A DNA stretch of 49,301 bases. Source: JACVRW01 sp046735115. GTDB lineage: Bacteria > Actinomycetota > Thermoleophilia > Solirubrobacterales > Thermoleophilaceae. A model generated the notes under the pieces. It was not told the origin of the DNA, did not search any database, and was given only the letters and a program-made list of their open reading frames with translations. The DNA is taken from positions 1 through 49,301 of the forward strand of contig JBKPSR010000147.1 of assembly GCA_046735115.1 (NCBI GenBank), read 5' to 3'. The position numbers and the translations under genes were made by a program. Shown piece by piece: positions 6,657 through 14,946 of this stretch. Numbering within the stretch: position 1 is the stretch's first letter; each line of letters opens with the position of its first letter.

Positions 6657-9600
6657 TGTCGTCGTATGTAGAGCTGCATTGTCACTCCGCGTATTCATTC
6701 CTTGACGGTGCGTCGCATCCAGTCGAGCTGGCCGGTGCGGCGGCGGACCAGGGCCACACCGCCCTGGCGCTGACCGACCACGACGGGCTCCACGGCGCCA
6801 TGGAGATGGCGCACGCGCTGAAGCCGCTCGGGGTCCGCCCGATCACGGGCGCGGAGCTCACGCTCGACGACGGCACTCACCTCACGCTCCTGTGCGAGAC
6901 GCGCGAGGGCTACACGAACCTGTGCCGGGCGATCACGGCCTCGCACTGGCCCACCCGCCGCTGGGCGCGCGAGGGCTTTACGGAGGGCGGCGGCCGCCAA
7001 GACCCGCTCGACGGCGAGCCGAGCATCTCACTGGAAACGCTCGAGCGGCACGCCGCCGGGCTCGTCTGCCTCTCGGGCTGCGCGCGCCGCGGGGCGGTGG
7101 CCTCGCGCGTGGAGGCGGGGCTTCACGCCGAGGCGGCGGCGGTGGCACGCCGTCTCGCCGGGATCTTCGGCCCCGACCGCTTCCGCATCGAGCTCCAGCG
7201 GCCCTTCTGGCGTCACGACAGGCGCCGAAACCGGCTGCTCGCCGAGCTGGCGGGGCGGCTCGGAGCGCCGGCCGTGGCCACCGGCAACGTGCACGTGCAC
7301 ACGCGCGAGCGGATCGCGCTGCAGGACGCGATGGTCGCGGTCGGGCTCGGCAAGACGCTCGACGAGACCGAACCGCTCCGGCGCGGCAACTCCTCCCACG
7401 TGCTCGCGCCGCCGGAGCGGATGGCCGAGCGCTTCCGCGAGCACCGGAACGCGGTCGAGGAGAGCGCCCGGCTGGCGGAGCGGCTCCGGTTCGACCTCAC
7501 CGAGGACCTCGGCTACCGCTATCCGGGCTCCGAGGATCCGAATGCCGACTCGAAGCTGGCCGCCCTCTGCGCCGACCGCTTCGCCGAGCGCTACGGGACG
7601 CGCAACTCCGAGGCCGCCGCCCGGCTCGACGAGGAGCTGCGCGTGATCCGCCACCTCGGCCTGTCCGGCTTCTTTCTGCTCCACCGCGACATGCTCGAGC
7701 TGGCCCGCGAGGTGGCGGCGGAGGTGCGCGGCCCGGAGTCGTCGCGGCGCCTCCTGCCGCCGGGTCGCGGTCGCGGGTCGAGCGTGTCCTCGATCGTCTG
7801 CTACCTCACCGGGCTCTCGCACGTCGACCCGATCGCGAATGAGCTGCTCCTCGGGCGCTTCCTGAACGAGGAGCTGACCGCGCTGCCCGACATCGACCTC
7901 GACTTCCCGCGCGACATCCGCGACGTGCTGATCCCGCGCGTGCACGACCGCTACGGCCGCGACCGCTGCGCGCTCGTCGCCGCATTCTCGACCTTCCAGG
8001 TGCGCTCGGCGGTGCGCGACTTCGCGAAAGCGCTCGGCCTGCCGCCTGGCGAGATCGAGCGGCTCGCGCGGCAGGTCGACCCGTGGAAGGACCGGAACGA
8101 CATCGAGGGTGAGGTCCCGAGCGGCGGGTCGCCGCGCTGGGACGCGCTCGTCAAGCTCGCGCGCGATGCATGGGGATTGCCGCGGCACATGTCCCAGCAC
8201 CCCGGCGGGATGGTGATCTCGACTCAGCCGCTGATCGACCTCTGCCCCGTGCAGCCGGCCTCGATGGAGGGGCGGCAGATGGTGCAGTGGGACAAGGACT
8301 CCTGCGGCGACGCGGGCTTTCTCAAGATCGACCTGCTCGGCCTCGGGATGCTGTCGGCTGTCGAGCGCTGCATCGACGAGATCGCGCGCGTGCGTGGGGA
8401 GCGGATCGACCTCTCGCGCATCCCTTACGACGACAAGAGGGTCTACGCCGAGATCCAGGAGGCCGAGACCACCGGCGTGTTCCAGATCGAGTCGCGCGCG
8501 CAGATGCAGATGCTGAAGCGGACACGGCCGGAGACGCTCGACGACCTGACCGTCCAGGTGGCGCTGGTTCGGCCTGGGCCGATCATCGGCGGCGCGGTGC
8601 ACCCGTACATCGAGAACCGGAAGGCGCTTCGGGCGGACCCGTCGTACCAGGTCCCGTACGAGCACCCGTCACTAGAGCCCGTGCTGCGCGACACGCTCGG
8701 CACGATCGTCTTCCAGGACCAGGTGCTCGAGGTGGCGATGGCGTTCGCGGGCTTCAGCCCGGGGGAGGCGGAGGGGCTGCGGCGCGCGATGAGCCGGCGG
8801 CGCTCGGAGGCGGCCATTCGCGCGTATGAGGAGAAGTTCATCGACGGTGCGATGGAGCGCGACGCGTCGCGCGAGGTTGCGGAACGAGTCTGGACTCAGA
8901 TCGTGGGCTTCTCCGGCTTCGGCTTCCCGAAGGCGCACTCGGCGGCCTTCGGCCTGCTCGCCTACCAGTCGACCTGGCTGAGGGTGCACTACCACCCGGA
9001 GTTCCTGTGCGCGCTCCTGAACGAGCAGCCGATGGGCTTCTACCCGCCGGATGCGCTGGTCCACGAAGCGCAGCGGCGCGGGGTGGAGATCCTGCCGCCC
9101 TGCGTGGTGAGGAGCGGGGCGGAGTGCATGATCCAGGAAACCGGCGCCGGGGGGACCGCCCGGCGGCTTGCCGAACGGCGCGCGGTGCGCATGGGGCTCG
9201 GCTACGTGACAGGCGTCAAGGAGGCCGAGGTGCGCGCGATGGTGGCGGAGCGAGACGGCGCGGGGGGCGGCCCCGGCGGCTGGCGCTCGCTCGGCGACCT
9301 CGCGGGGCGCTCGGGCGCCTCCGCGGAGACGCTCGGGCGGCTCGCCTGGGCAGGCGCCTGCGACGCCCTCGTGGACGGCCATCCTTCAGCGAGGCGCCGG
9401 CGGGCTCTCTGGATGCTCGGCGTCGCGGTGCCCGGCACGCAGGTGCCGGAGGGCACGCAGCTGGCGCTGCCGCTCGACCCCCACGAGGGCCCCGAGCTGC
9501 GCGCGCTGAGCGCATGGGAGCGCATGCTGGCCGACTACGGCTCCACCGGAGTGACCCTCCGCGAGCACCCGCTCGAGCTTATGCGGCCGGGCCTTCCCGG

Positions 9601-10000
9601 CGACCTCAGCACGAGCGCCGAGCTCGAGACCCGCCCGACCGGCCGGCGCGTCCGGGTCGCGGGCCTTGTAATCGCGCGCCAGCGCCCCGCGACCGCGAAG
9701 GGCGTCACCTTCATGCTGCTCGAGGACGAGCTGGGAACAATCAACCTGATCGTCTCGCCGCCTGTGCACGACCGCTTCCGGCTGGCGGTCCGCTCCGAGC
9801 CGCTCGTGCTGGCCGCAGGCCGCCTCGAGCGGCGTGACGGCACCGCGAACGTGATCGTCGACAGCATCGAGCGCCTCGACCGCCCCGACCTCCCGCCCGC
9901 GAAGGTCACCCACATCGAGCCGCGCCGAGTGTGGTCGAGCGACGCCGGCGAGCTGAGCGCCGTCCTACCGGCCGCCCACAGCTTCGGCCGCCGCGGCTGA
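6650..10000 (+). CDS. dnaE2: Error-prone DNA polymerase DnaE2
   Basis: A 1116-residue C-family polymerase of the damage-induced DnaE2 type, which performs translesion synthesis with ImuB. An N-terminal PHP domain begins ELHCHSAYSFLDGASHP, with ALTDHDGLHGAMEMA. The palm contains PDIDLDFPRDIRD, and a further DnaE landmark is SRRRSEAAIRAYEEKF. The finger region has HMSQHPGGMVIS and FQIESRAQMQMLKRTRP. The C-terminus carries an OB-fold (RVRVAGLVIARQRPATAKG then LEDELGTINLIV). Length is close to the family norm of about 1050-1120. The start is GTG 6650 or GTG 6656; 6650 fits the -10 spacing. Regulation by LexA is indicated by the overlapping SOS box. Separated from imuB-DUF6504 by the GGDEF gene. 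Confidence 0.95.
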   Translation: MFVSSYVELHCHSAYSFLDGASHPVELAGAAADQGHTALALTDHDGLHGAMEMAHALKPLGVRPITGAELTLDDGTHLTLLCETREGYTNLCRAITASHWPTRRWAREGFTEGGGRQDPLDGEPSISLETLERHAAGLVCLSGCARRGAVASRVEAGLHAEAAAVARRLAGIFGPDRFRIELQRPFWRHDRRRNRLLAELAGRLGAPAVATGNVHVHTRERIALQDAMVAVGLGKTLDETEPLRRGNSSHVLAPPERMAERFREHRNAVEESARLAERLRFDLTEDLGYRYPGSEDPNADSKLAALCADRFAERYGTRNSEAAARLDEELRVIRHLGLSGFFLLHRDMLELAREVAAEVRGPESSRRLLPPGRGRGSSVSSIVCYLTGLSHVDPIANELLLGRFLNEELTALPDIDLDFPRDIRDVLIPRVHDRYGRDRCALVAAFSTFQVRSAVRDFAKALGLPPGEIERLARQVDPWKDRNDIEGEVPSGGSPRWDALVKLARDAWGLPRHMSQHPGGMVISTQPLIDLCPVQPASMEGRQMVQWDKDSCGDAGFLKIDLLGLGMLSAVERCIDEIARVRGERIDLSRIPYDDKRVYAEIQEAETTGVFQIESRAQMQMLKRTRPETLDDLTVQVALVRPGPIIGGAVHPYIENRKALRADPSYQVPYEHPSLEPVLRDTLGTIVFQDQVLEVAMAFAGFSPGEAEGLRRAMSRRRSEAAIRAYEEKFIDGAMERDASREVAERVWTQIVGFSGFGFPKAHSAAFGLLAYQSTWLRVHYHPEFLCALLNEQPMGFYPPDALVHEAQRRGVEILPPCVVRSGAECMIQETGAGGTARRLAERRAVRMGLGYVTGVKEAEVRAMVAERDGAGGGPGGWRSLGDLAGRSGASAETLGRLAWAGACDALVDGHPSARRRRALWMLGVAVPGTQVPEGTQLALPLDPHEGPELRALSAWERMLADYGSTGVTLREHPLELMRPGLPGDLSTSAELETRPTGRRVRVAGLVIARQRPATAKGVTFMLLEDELGTINLIVSPPVHDRFRLAVRSEPLVLAAGRLERRDGTANVIVDSIERLDRPDLPPAKVTHIEPRRVWSSDAGELSAVLPAAHSFGRRG

Positions 10001-10001
10001 G

Positions 10002-10985
10002 CTAGTCGGAGCGCTGGCGCTTCAACCAGTCGCCGAACTGCTCGCCCGCGTCGGCGATCGACGTGCCCGCCTGCTGGAACGCGGCCGCGATGCGCTCGCC
10101 GTAGAAGGCGCTCGCGGCGTCCGCCTCCTCGCGCGCCGAGCTCTCCTGGCCGACGCGCACGTAGTCGCCGCGCACCAGCTGGTCGTAGCCTCCGTCGTGG
10201 ACCCAGTCGAGCAGCAGGCGCACACGCCGCACGGGCAGCGGGTGGGTGAGCCTGAGGTCCTGGAAGAGCTTGGTCAGCTTCTCCAGGCTCGCGCCGCCGT
10301 CGCTGTAGTCCATCCCCTGGGCGATGAACGCGTCGAGGTTCAGGTCCTCGGCCGCCTCCCCGGCGGCCATCGTCATGAGGGCGCGGCAGACCGCCATGGG
10401 GTCGCGTGTGACGACGGCCGCGGCGCGGTCGCACGAGAGCTCGGCCGCGCGCGACCACTCGAGCAGCGCGTACTGGATCGCGAGCAGCGGCAGCCCGGCC
10501 AGCAGCGGCAGCCGCGCGGACGAGCCGATCTGGAGCAGGATCAGGAGCGCGGTCCGGTAGAGCACGTGGTCCGAGTGAACGTGTGCCGCCTCGTGTGCGA
10601 GCACGATGCGGCGACCGTCGTCGTCCAGGATCCGAACCAGCTCCGAGTTGAGCAGCACGATCGGCTTGGACGTGCCGATCGTGTACGCGTTCGCCAGCGG
10701 GAACTGGGTCATGTAGAGGTCCGGGACCTGCTCCATGTCGAGCGTGTTGAACACCTGCCGGTGGAGCACCCAAATGCCCGGCAGCTGGTCCTGGCCGAGC
10801 CGGACCGCCGATCCGAGCGCCGCCGCGCGCAGCGCCCGCTCGTAGCCGAGCGCCACGAGCTTCCGAACCACCTGGTCGAGGTAGGGCACCTTCTGGAGGG
10901 CGGCGGTCGCGGCGCGATCGGCCGGGTGCTGATACGCGCGCGACGAGATCCCCTCCAGCTTCCAGGCGCTCTCGAGGTGCTCCAT
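10002..10985 (-). CDS. M48 family metalloprotease (HtpX/Ste24-like)
   Basis: A 327-residue protein with the zinc motif LAHEAAHVHSDH (HEXXH) and a downstream EWSRAAELSCDRAA, whose Glu is the likely third ligand. A hydrophobic stretch between them (ALLILLQIGSSARLPLLAGL) suggests one or two membrane-associated helices, as in M48 enzymes. The N-terminal third (YQHPADRAATAALQKVPYLD ...) and the segment 'LPGIWVLHRQVFN...ANAYTIG' match M48 proteins fused to no other domain. A cytoplasmic or membrane-facing quality-control protease is likely. ATG 10985 is preferred; a GTG lies directly before it. The gene is divergent from the DUF72 gene with 18 bases between start codons. Confidence 0.85.
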   Translation of the reverse strand: MEHLESAWKLEGISSRAYQHPADRAATAALQKVPYLDQVVRKLVALGYERALRAAALGSAVRLGQDQLPGIWVLHRQVFNTLDMEQVPDLYMTQFPLANAYTIGTSKPIVLLNSELVRILDDDGRRIVLAHEAAHVHSDHVLYRTALLILLQIGSSARLPLLAGLPLLAIQYALLEWSRAAELSCDRAAAVVTRDPMAVCRALMTMAAGEAAEDLNLDAFIAQGMDYSDGGASLEKLTKLFQDLRLTHPLPVRRVRLLLDWVHDGGYDQLVRGDYVRVGQESSAREEADAASAFYGERIAAAFQQAGTSIADAGEQFGDWLKRQRSD

Positions 10986-10991
10986 CACGCC

Positions 10992-10998
10992 AGACTAT
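10992..10998. promoter_or_regulatory. Overlapping divergent -10 boxes between M48 and DUF72 genes
   Basis: On the minus strand TAGTCT (10997-10992) lies 6 bases before the M48 ATG; on the plus strand GACTAT (10993-10998) lies 5 bases before the DUF72 ATG. The two boxes share the same base pairs, so the 18-bp gap can hold both leaderless promoters only if they overlap. Confidence 0.4.
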
Positions 10999-11003
10999 CC
11001 GCC

Positions 11004-11918
11004 ATGCCAGGTCGAATTCGTGTCGGCACCTCCAGCTGGGCGGATCCTGGATTCGTCAAGGAGTGGTATCCGCCGAAGCTCCCGGCGAAGGAGCGCCTGC
11101 CCTGGTACGCGCAGCGCTTCGAGCTCGTCGAGCTCAATTCGAGCTTCTATGCCGTCCCGGACCGCAGCACCGTGCGCGGCTGGGTGGAGGTGACGCCGCC
11201 GGGATTCACCATGGACGTGAAACTGCACCGCGCGCTGTCGCGGCACTCGGCGCCGGTCGATTCGCTTCCGCCGGACCTACGCGACCAGGCCGAGACCGCC
11301 GGGCGCGGGCGTGTGGCGCTCACCTCGGAGCTGGAGACCGCGCTCGCAAGGCGGATCGTCGAGGAGATGGCCCCGCTCTCCGAGGCGGGCAAGCTGGGCA
11401 CGTACCTGCTTCAGCTCACTCCCGCCTTCAGCCCGGCCCGCCACCAGCTCGAGGAGCTGGCCGGGCTCGTGGAGGTCTTCGGGGCGCTCGGGCTGGCCAT
11501 AGAGCTCCGCAACCGCAACTGGGTCGACGATCGCCGGCGCGAGGCGACGCTCGACTGGTTCGCCGAGCGCGGCTTGACGTACGTGACGGTCGACGCGCCG
11601 CCGGCCGACAACTTCCAGATCATGCCGCCCGTCGACGCGGTAACGAATCCGTCGATCGCATACCTCCGCGCGCACGGCCGCAACACGAAGGGCTATCTCA
11701 CGGGGCGCTCGGTGGCCGAGCGGTTCGCCTGGCAGTACACCGACGACGAGCTCGAGGAGATCGCGGGGCGGGCCCGGGGGCTCGCGGAGAGCGCCGGCGA
11801 GGTCCACGTCGCCTTCAACAACAACCGCGGCGACGACGCTCCCACGGCGGCGCAGCGCTTCCGAGCGCTGCTCGGACAGGACGTGCCCGAGCCGGACGAC
11901 CCGCAGCTGACCCTCTAG
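11004..11918 (+). CDS. DUF72 (YecE-like) domain protein
   Basis: A 304-residue TIM-barrel-like protein of the DUF72 family. Diagnostic pieces are the start RIRVGTSSWADPGFVKEWYP, LVELNSSFYAVPDRSTVRGW, FTMDVKLHRALSRH, LAIELRNRNWVDD, and the end EVHVAFNNNRGDDAPTAAQRFR. The family is widespread and its biochemical function is not settled. ATG 11004 gives the family's usual N-terminus; open frame upstream is antisense to the M48 gene and is not used. Its TAG stop overlaps the stop of the convergent kinase gene by 3 bases. Confidence 0.88.
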   Translation: MPGRIRVGTSSWADPGFVKEWYPPKLPAKERLPWYAQRFELVELNSSFYAVPDRSTVRGWVEVTPPGFTMDVKLHRALSRHSAPVDSLPPDLRDQAETAGRGRVALTSELETALARRIVEEMAPLSEAGKLGTYLLQLTPAFSPARHQLEELAGLVEVFGALGLAIELRNRNWVDDRRREATLDWFAERGLTYVTVDAPPADNFQIMPPVDAVTNPSIAYLRAHGRNTKGYLTGRSVAERFAWQYTDDELEEIAGRARGLAESAGEVHVAFNNNRGDDAPTAAQRFRALLGQDVPEPDDPQLTL

Positions 11919-12343
11919 GCGCGCGCCAGCTCGAACCAGACGCGCTTGGTGCTGCCGTCCTCCTTCACGCCCCAGTTGCGCGCGAGCCGCTCCACGAGGA
12001 AAAGGCCCCAGCCCGTGTCCGGGTCGTGCGCCCCGGATTCGCTCGTGACGAACGACTCGAAGTCGAAGCTCGGAGCATCGTCCGCCACCTCGGTGAGCAC
12101 CGCCGCCTTGCCGACGGCGATCCGGAGCGTCAGCGAGTCGCAATCCGTGTGCCGCACGCTGTTCGTGACCAGCTCGGTCACGAGCAGCCGGAGCGTCTCG
12201 AGGAGCGGCGGGTCGAGGTCGGTCCGCAGCTTCGCGAGGGCGCGCCGCGCCTCGGCGGCGGCGTCCGGGCCGCTCCCCAACCGCATTCTCAGGCCATTTG
12301 GATCCTGCCGTTCCACGGGCGATCCCTGAGTCTCGGGGGGCAT
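11915..12343 (-). CDS. RsbW/SpoIIAB-like anti-sigma serine kinase (HATPase_c)
   Basis: A 142-residue GHKL ATPase domain protein. The N-box is LLVTELVTNSVRHTD, the G1 region is VADDAPSF, and the G2 box is DPDTGWGLFLVERLA. This compact architecture is that of RsbW/SpoIIAB anti-sigma factors or regulatory serine kinases, which bind a sigma factor and phosphorylate a STAS antagonist. It lies 61 bases downstream of the SpoIIE phosphatase gene on the same strand, so the two likely act as opposing kinase and phosphatase on a STAS protein. No STAS or group 3 sigma gene is in the window. A SigB/SigF-like promoter motif precedes it. Confidence 0.85.
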   Translation of the reverse strand: MPPETQGSPVERQDPNGLRMRLGSGPDAAAEARRALAKLRTDLDPPLLETLRLLVTELVTNSVRHTDCDSLTLRIAVGKAAVLTEVADDAPSFDFESFVTSESGAHDPDTGWGLFLVERLARNWGVKEDGSTKRVWFELARA

Positions 12344-12352
12344 GCTTCACCC

Positions 12353-12379
12353 GTACCCGGGCCCCTAGGGGGTCCAACC
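12353..12379 (-). promoter_or_regulatory. SigB/SigF-type promoter before the anti-sigma kinase
   Basis: On the minus strand GGTTG (12379-12375), a 16-base spacer, then GGGTAC (12358-12353), 9 bases before the kinase ATG. This agrees, with one mismatch, with the mycobacterial SigF pattern GGWWT-N16/17-GGGTAY. The spacer contains the 10-bp palindrome CCCCTAGGGG (12362-12371). Confidence 0.5.
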
Positions 12380-12404
12380 AATTGTGAACTGGCCGAATCT
12401 ACGG

Positions 12405-14912
12405 CTATTCCGCTACGCGTAGCACAAGGACGGCGATGTCGTCCTTAGGGTGCCCGTGCTGGGTGAGGACTGCGGCCTCCTCGACCTTCGCGGCGATGGC
12501 GTCGGCGCTGCCCCCGGCGCAGGTGGCGACGAGCTCGCAGAGGCGGCGCTCGTCGAGCACGCCGTTTGAGCTGACGCGGGTCTCAATCACGCCGTCCGTG
12601 TAGAAGACGAGCGCGTCGCCGGGCTCGAGCGTCACCGCACGGTCGTCGAGGTCCGGATCTGGGACGACTCCCAGGAGCGTCCCGTGGACGCCCACCTGCT
12701 CGACGCTGCCGTCGGCGCGCAGCAGGAGGGGCAGCGGGTGGCCGCCGCTCGAGATGCCCGCGCGAGCGCCGCGGTCGAGCTTCTCTATGTAGGCAGCGGC
12801 GACCGTGCAGAAGCGGCGGTCACTGCGCTGGCGGAGCAGCGCCTCGTTCAGCACCGCGAGGCTGCGGCTCGGCAGGCGCTCACGCATCGCTGCGGCGCGC
12901 AGGGTGTAGCGGGCCAGCGCCGTGACGGCGGCGGCGTCGGGCCCTTTGCCGCAGACGTCGCCCATCACAACGGTCCAGCCGCGATTGCCGTTCTCGAACA
13001 CGTCGTAGAAGTCGCCGCCGACCTCGTTGCCCTCGCCCGTGGGGCGGAAGCGGGCGGCGGTTTCGACGCCCGGAATGTCGGGCAGCTCGATCGGCAGGAG
13101 GCTCTGCTGAAGCGTGCGGGCGATGTAGGAGCGCTCGCTGTAGAGGCGGGCGTTCTCGATCGCCGTCGCGCAGCGCCGCGCGAGCTCCTGCGCGAGGTCG
13201 ACGTCGAGCTCGTCGAAGCGCCGGCCGGAGCGGCCGTTCACCCAGGTGAGCGCGCCGGCCGTCCGGCCGCGCGTAGTCATCGGGACGATGATCGCCGAGC
13301 GCATGCCGATTGCGGTGATCTCGTTGTAGTGCTCCTCGTCGACCGCTGCCGCGCGCAGCATCTCGTCTGGGATGTCCGGGTAGAGCTCCGGCTGGCCGGT
13401 TCTCACGACCTGGTAGATGCCCTGCGGGGCGGCGGGGTCCGGCGGGTAACGCGTGCTCAGGTCGATCGCTCGCTGGCGGACCTCCGGATCCACATGGGCC
13501 AGCGCCTTGCGCTCGAGCACGCCGGCCGGACTGAGGACCTCGACCGAGCACCAGTCCGCGAGCTCCGGGACGGCGAGGTTCGCTATCTGGACCAGCAGCT
13601 CGTCTGGATCCAGCGATGCGGCGAGCACCTCGCCGCTTCGTGCCAGGAAGCGCTGTGCCAGCTCCGCGCGCTTGTGCGACGTGATGTCCTCGATCACGTT
13701 GATGGCCATCGTCACGTTGCCCTCGGTGTCGCGGATCGGCGTTGCCTTCACGGCCGACCAGCGCTCCTCACCGGTCTCGATGACCCTGAACCGCACGAGC
13801 GACTCCGCGCCGTCCTCTCCCGATAGCGCCCGGCGGCCCGGGAGGGCCTCGAGCGGGAAGGGCTCCGCGTTCTCGTCGAGGATGTCGTAGCGCTCGGTGA
13901 TTGCCGTGAGCGGTGCGCTCATGAGCTCCTCGGGGGACTCGAATCCCATCGACGCCGCCGCCGCCTCGTTGGCGAACAGGAGGCGGCCGTCGGGCGCCTG
14001 GGCGGTCACGGCATCGGCGACCCCGCGCAGGATCGCCTCGAGCTGGAGCCGGGCCTCCTCGCGTTCCTGCTGGGCTCGGAGCGCTTCGATGAAGTCGCCC
14101 ACCTGGAGGCCGAGCGCCTCGGTGAGCGCGTAGATCCCCGGGTCGCGCTCGCGCACCTCGTGGGAGAACAGCTCGATCGCGCCGATGCATTCGTCGGCCG
14201 CACTCACGGGGAACGCCATCCCGCCGTGCAGATCGGCCTCCCCGGCCTCCCGCTCGCGCATGAACGTGCCGGCGGCGATCGCGTCGCCCAGCCAGACCGG
14301 GCGCCCGGCCTCCCATGCCTGACCGGGGAGACCCTCGCCCGGCTTCAGCACGAGCTCACGGCTGGCGCGCTGGAAGGCTTCCACGTCGACGCCGTCCTCC
14401 CGCCACTGGGCGACGCACCGCAGCGCGCCGTCGTCGCGCATCGCCCAGAAGTGCGCAACCTGCCGCCCCAGCGGTCGGGCGATCGAGGCGAGCACGGCCG
14501 GGGCTGCGTCATCGAAGCTCTTCGCCTCGGCGATGGCCTGCGCGACGCCATACTGCGCCTGAAGGCGCGCGGAGTCGCGCTCGAGGCGAGTACGGAGGCG
14601 GGCGATGAGGACCGCCAGTGCGCCTCCGATGAGAAGGACCCCGGTGGCGACGAAGTGGCGGCCGCTCCCGAAGGCGTCGGTCCCGGCCACGAGCGGAACC
14701 GAGACCGCAACGGCGAGCACCGCCACCAGCAGTGTCTGCCGCACACTGGCGCCCGTGGCGGCGATCAGCGGGCCGACGAGCAGGAGCTGGATGAGCAGGG
14801 CGTAGCTGTCGACCGAGAGGTCGACGATCACGACCACCGCCATGGCGGCCAAGGCGAGCGGGAACGCACGCCGCTTCCAGGCGCCATCCCCCTGATTCGA
14901 GTGCGAGCCCAA
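12405..14912 (-). CDS. Membrane-anchored SpoIIE-type PP2C phosphatase with GAF-PAS-GAF sensors
   Basis: About 835 residues. Three or four N-terminal membrane helices (starting RRAFPLALAAMAVVVIVDLS) are followed by a GAF domain (about 115-275, ending DFIEALRAQQE), a PAS domain (about 290-400, DAVTAQAPDGRLLFANEAAA), a second GAF domain (about 420-590) and a C-terminal SpoIIE PP2C domain. The phosphatase shows ARTLQQSLLPIELPDIPGVE, GGDFYDVF, VMGDVCGKGPDAAAV and DALVFYTDGVIETR, so metal-binding Asp residues are present. It should dephosphorylate a STAS anti-anti-sigma protein and so release a sigma factor. The start is uncertain: no ATG or GTG fits, and TTG 14912 with a TATTCT box 9 bases upstream is the best candidate. 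Confidence 0.85.
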   Translation of the reverse strand: MGSHSNQGDGAWKRRAFPLALAAMAVVVIVDLSVDSYALLIQLLLVGPLIAATGASVRQTLLVAVLAVAVSVPLVAGTDAFGSGRHFVATGVLLIGGALAVLIARLRTRLERDSARLQAQYGVAQAIAEAKSFDDAAPAVLASIARPLGRQVAHFWAMRDDGALRCVAQWREDGVDVEAFQRASRELVLKPGEGLPGQAWEAGRPVWLGDAIAAGTFMREREAGEADLHGGMAFPVSAADECIGAIELFSHEVRERDPGIYALTEALGLQVGDFIEALRAQQEREEARLQLEAILRGVADAVTAQAPDGRLLFANEAAAASMGFESPEELMSAPLTAITERYDILDENAEPFPLEALPGRRALSGEDGAESLVRFRVIETGEERWSAVKATPIRDTEGNVTMAINVIEDITSHKRAELAQRFLARSGEVLAASLDPDELLVQIANLAVPELADWCSVEVLSPAGVLERKALAHVDPEVRQRAIDLSTRYPPDPAAPQGIYQVVRTGQPELYPDIPDEMLRAAAVDEEHYNEITAIGMRSAIIVPMTTRGRTAGALTWVNGRSGRRFDELDVDLAQELARRCATAIENARLYSERSYIARTLQQSLLPIELPDIPGVETAARFRPTGEGNEVGGDFYDVFENGNRGWTVVMGDVCGKGPDAAAVTALARYTLRAAAMRERLPSRSLAVLNEALLRQRSDRRFCTVAAAYIEKLDRGARAGISSGGHPLPLLLRADGSVEQVGVHGTLLGVVPDPDLDDRAVTLEPGDALVFYTDGVIETRVSSNGVLDERRLCELVATCAGGSADAIAAKVEEAAVLTQHGHPKDDIAVLVLRVAE

Positions 14913-14921
14913 CTCTGGGCG

Positions 14922-14939
14922 AGAATACTCCGGTAGAAA
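14922..14939. promoter_or_regulatory. Divergent -10 boxes between the SpoIIE and MBL genes
   Basis: Minus strand TATTCT (14927-14922) lies 9 bases before TTG 14912 of the SpoIIE gene. Plus strand TAGAAA (14934-14939) lies 7 bases before GTG 14947 of the hydrolase gene. Both fit leaderless transcription. Confidence 0.4.
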
Positions 14940-14946
14940 CCCCGGT

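Noticed and set aside
7028..8665. 545-codon antisense frame over dnaE2
   Set aside because: Shadow of a well-supported gene; the same holds for antisense frames at 25630-27699, 27314-29182 and 36186-37826 and for the plus-strand frame at 35687-37942.
10197..11918. A 573-codon DUF72 protein with a long N-terminal extension
   Set aside because: The first 269 codons are antisense to the M48 protease; ATG 11004 gives the normal DUF72 N-terminus.
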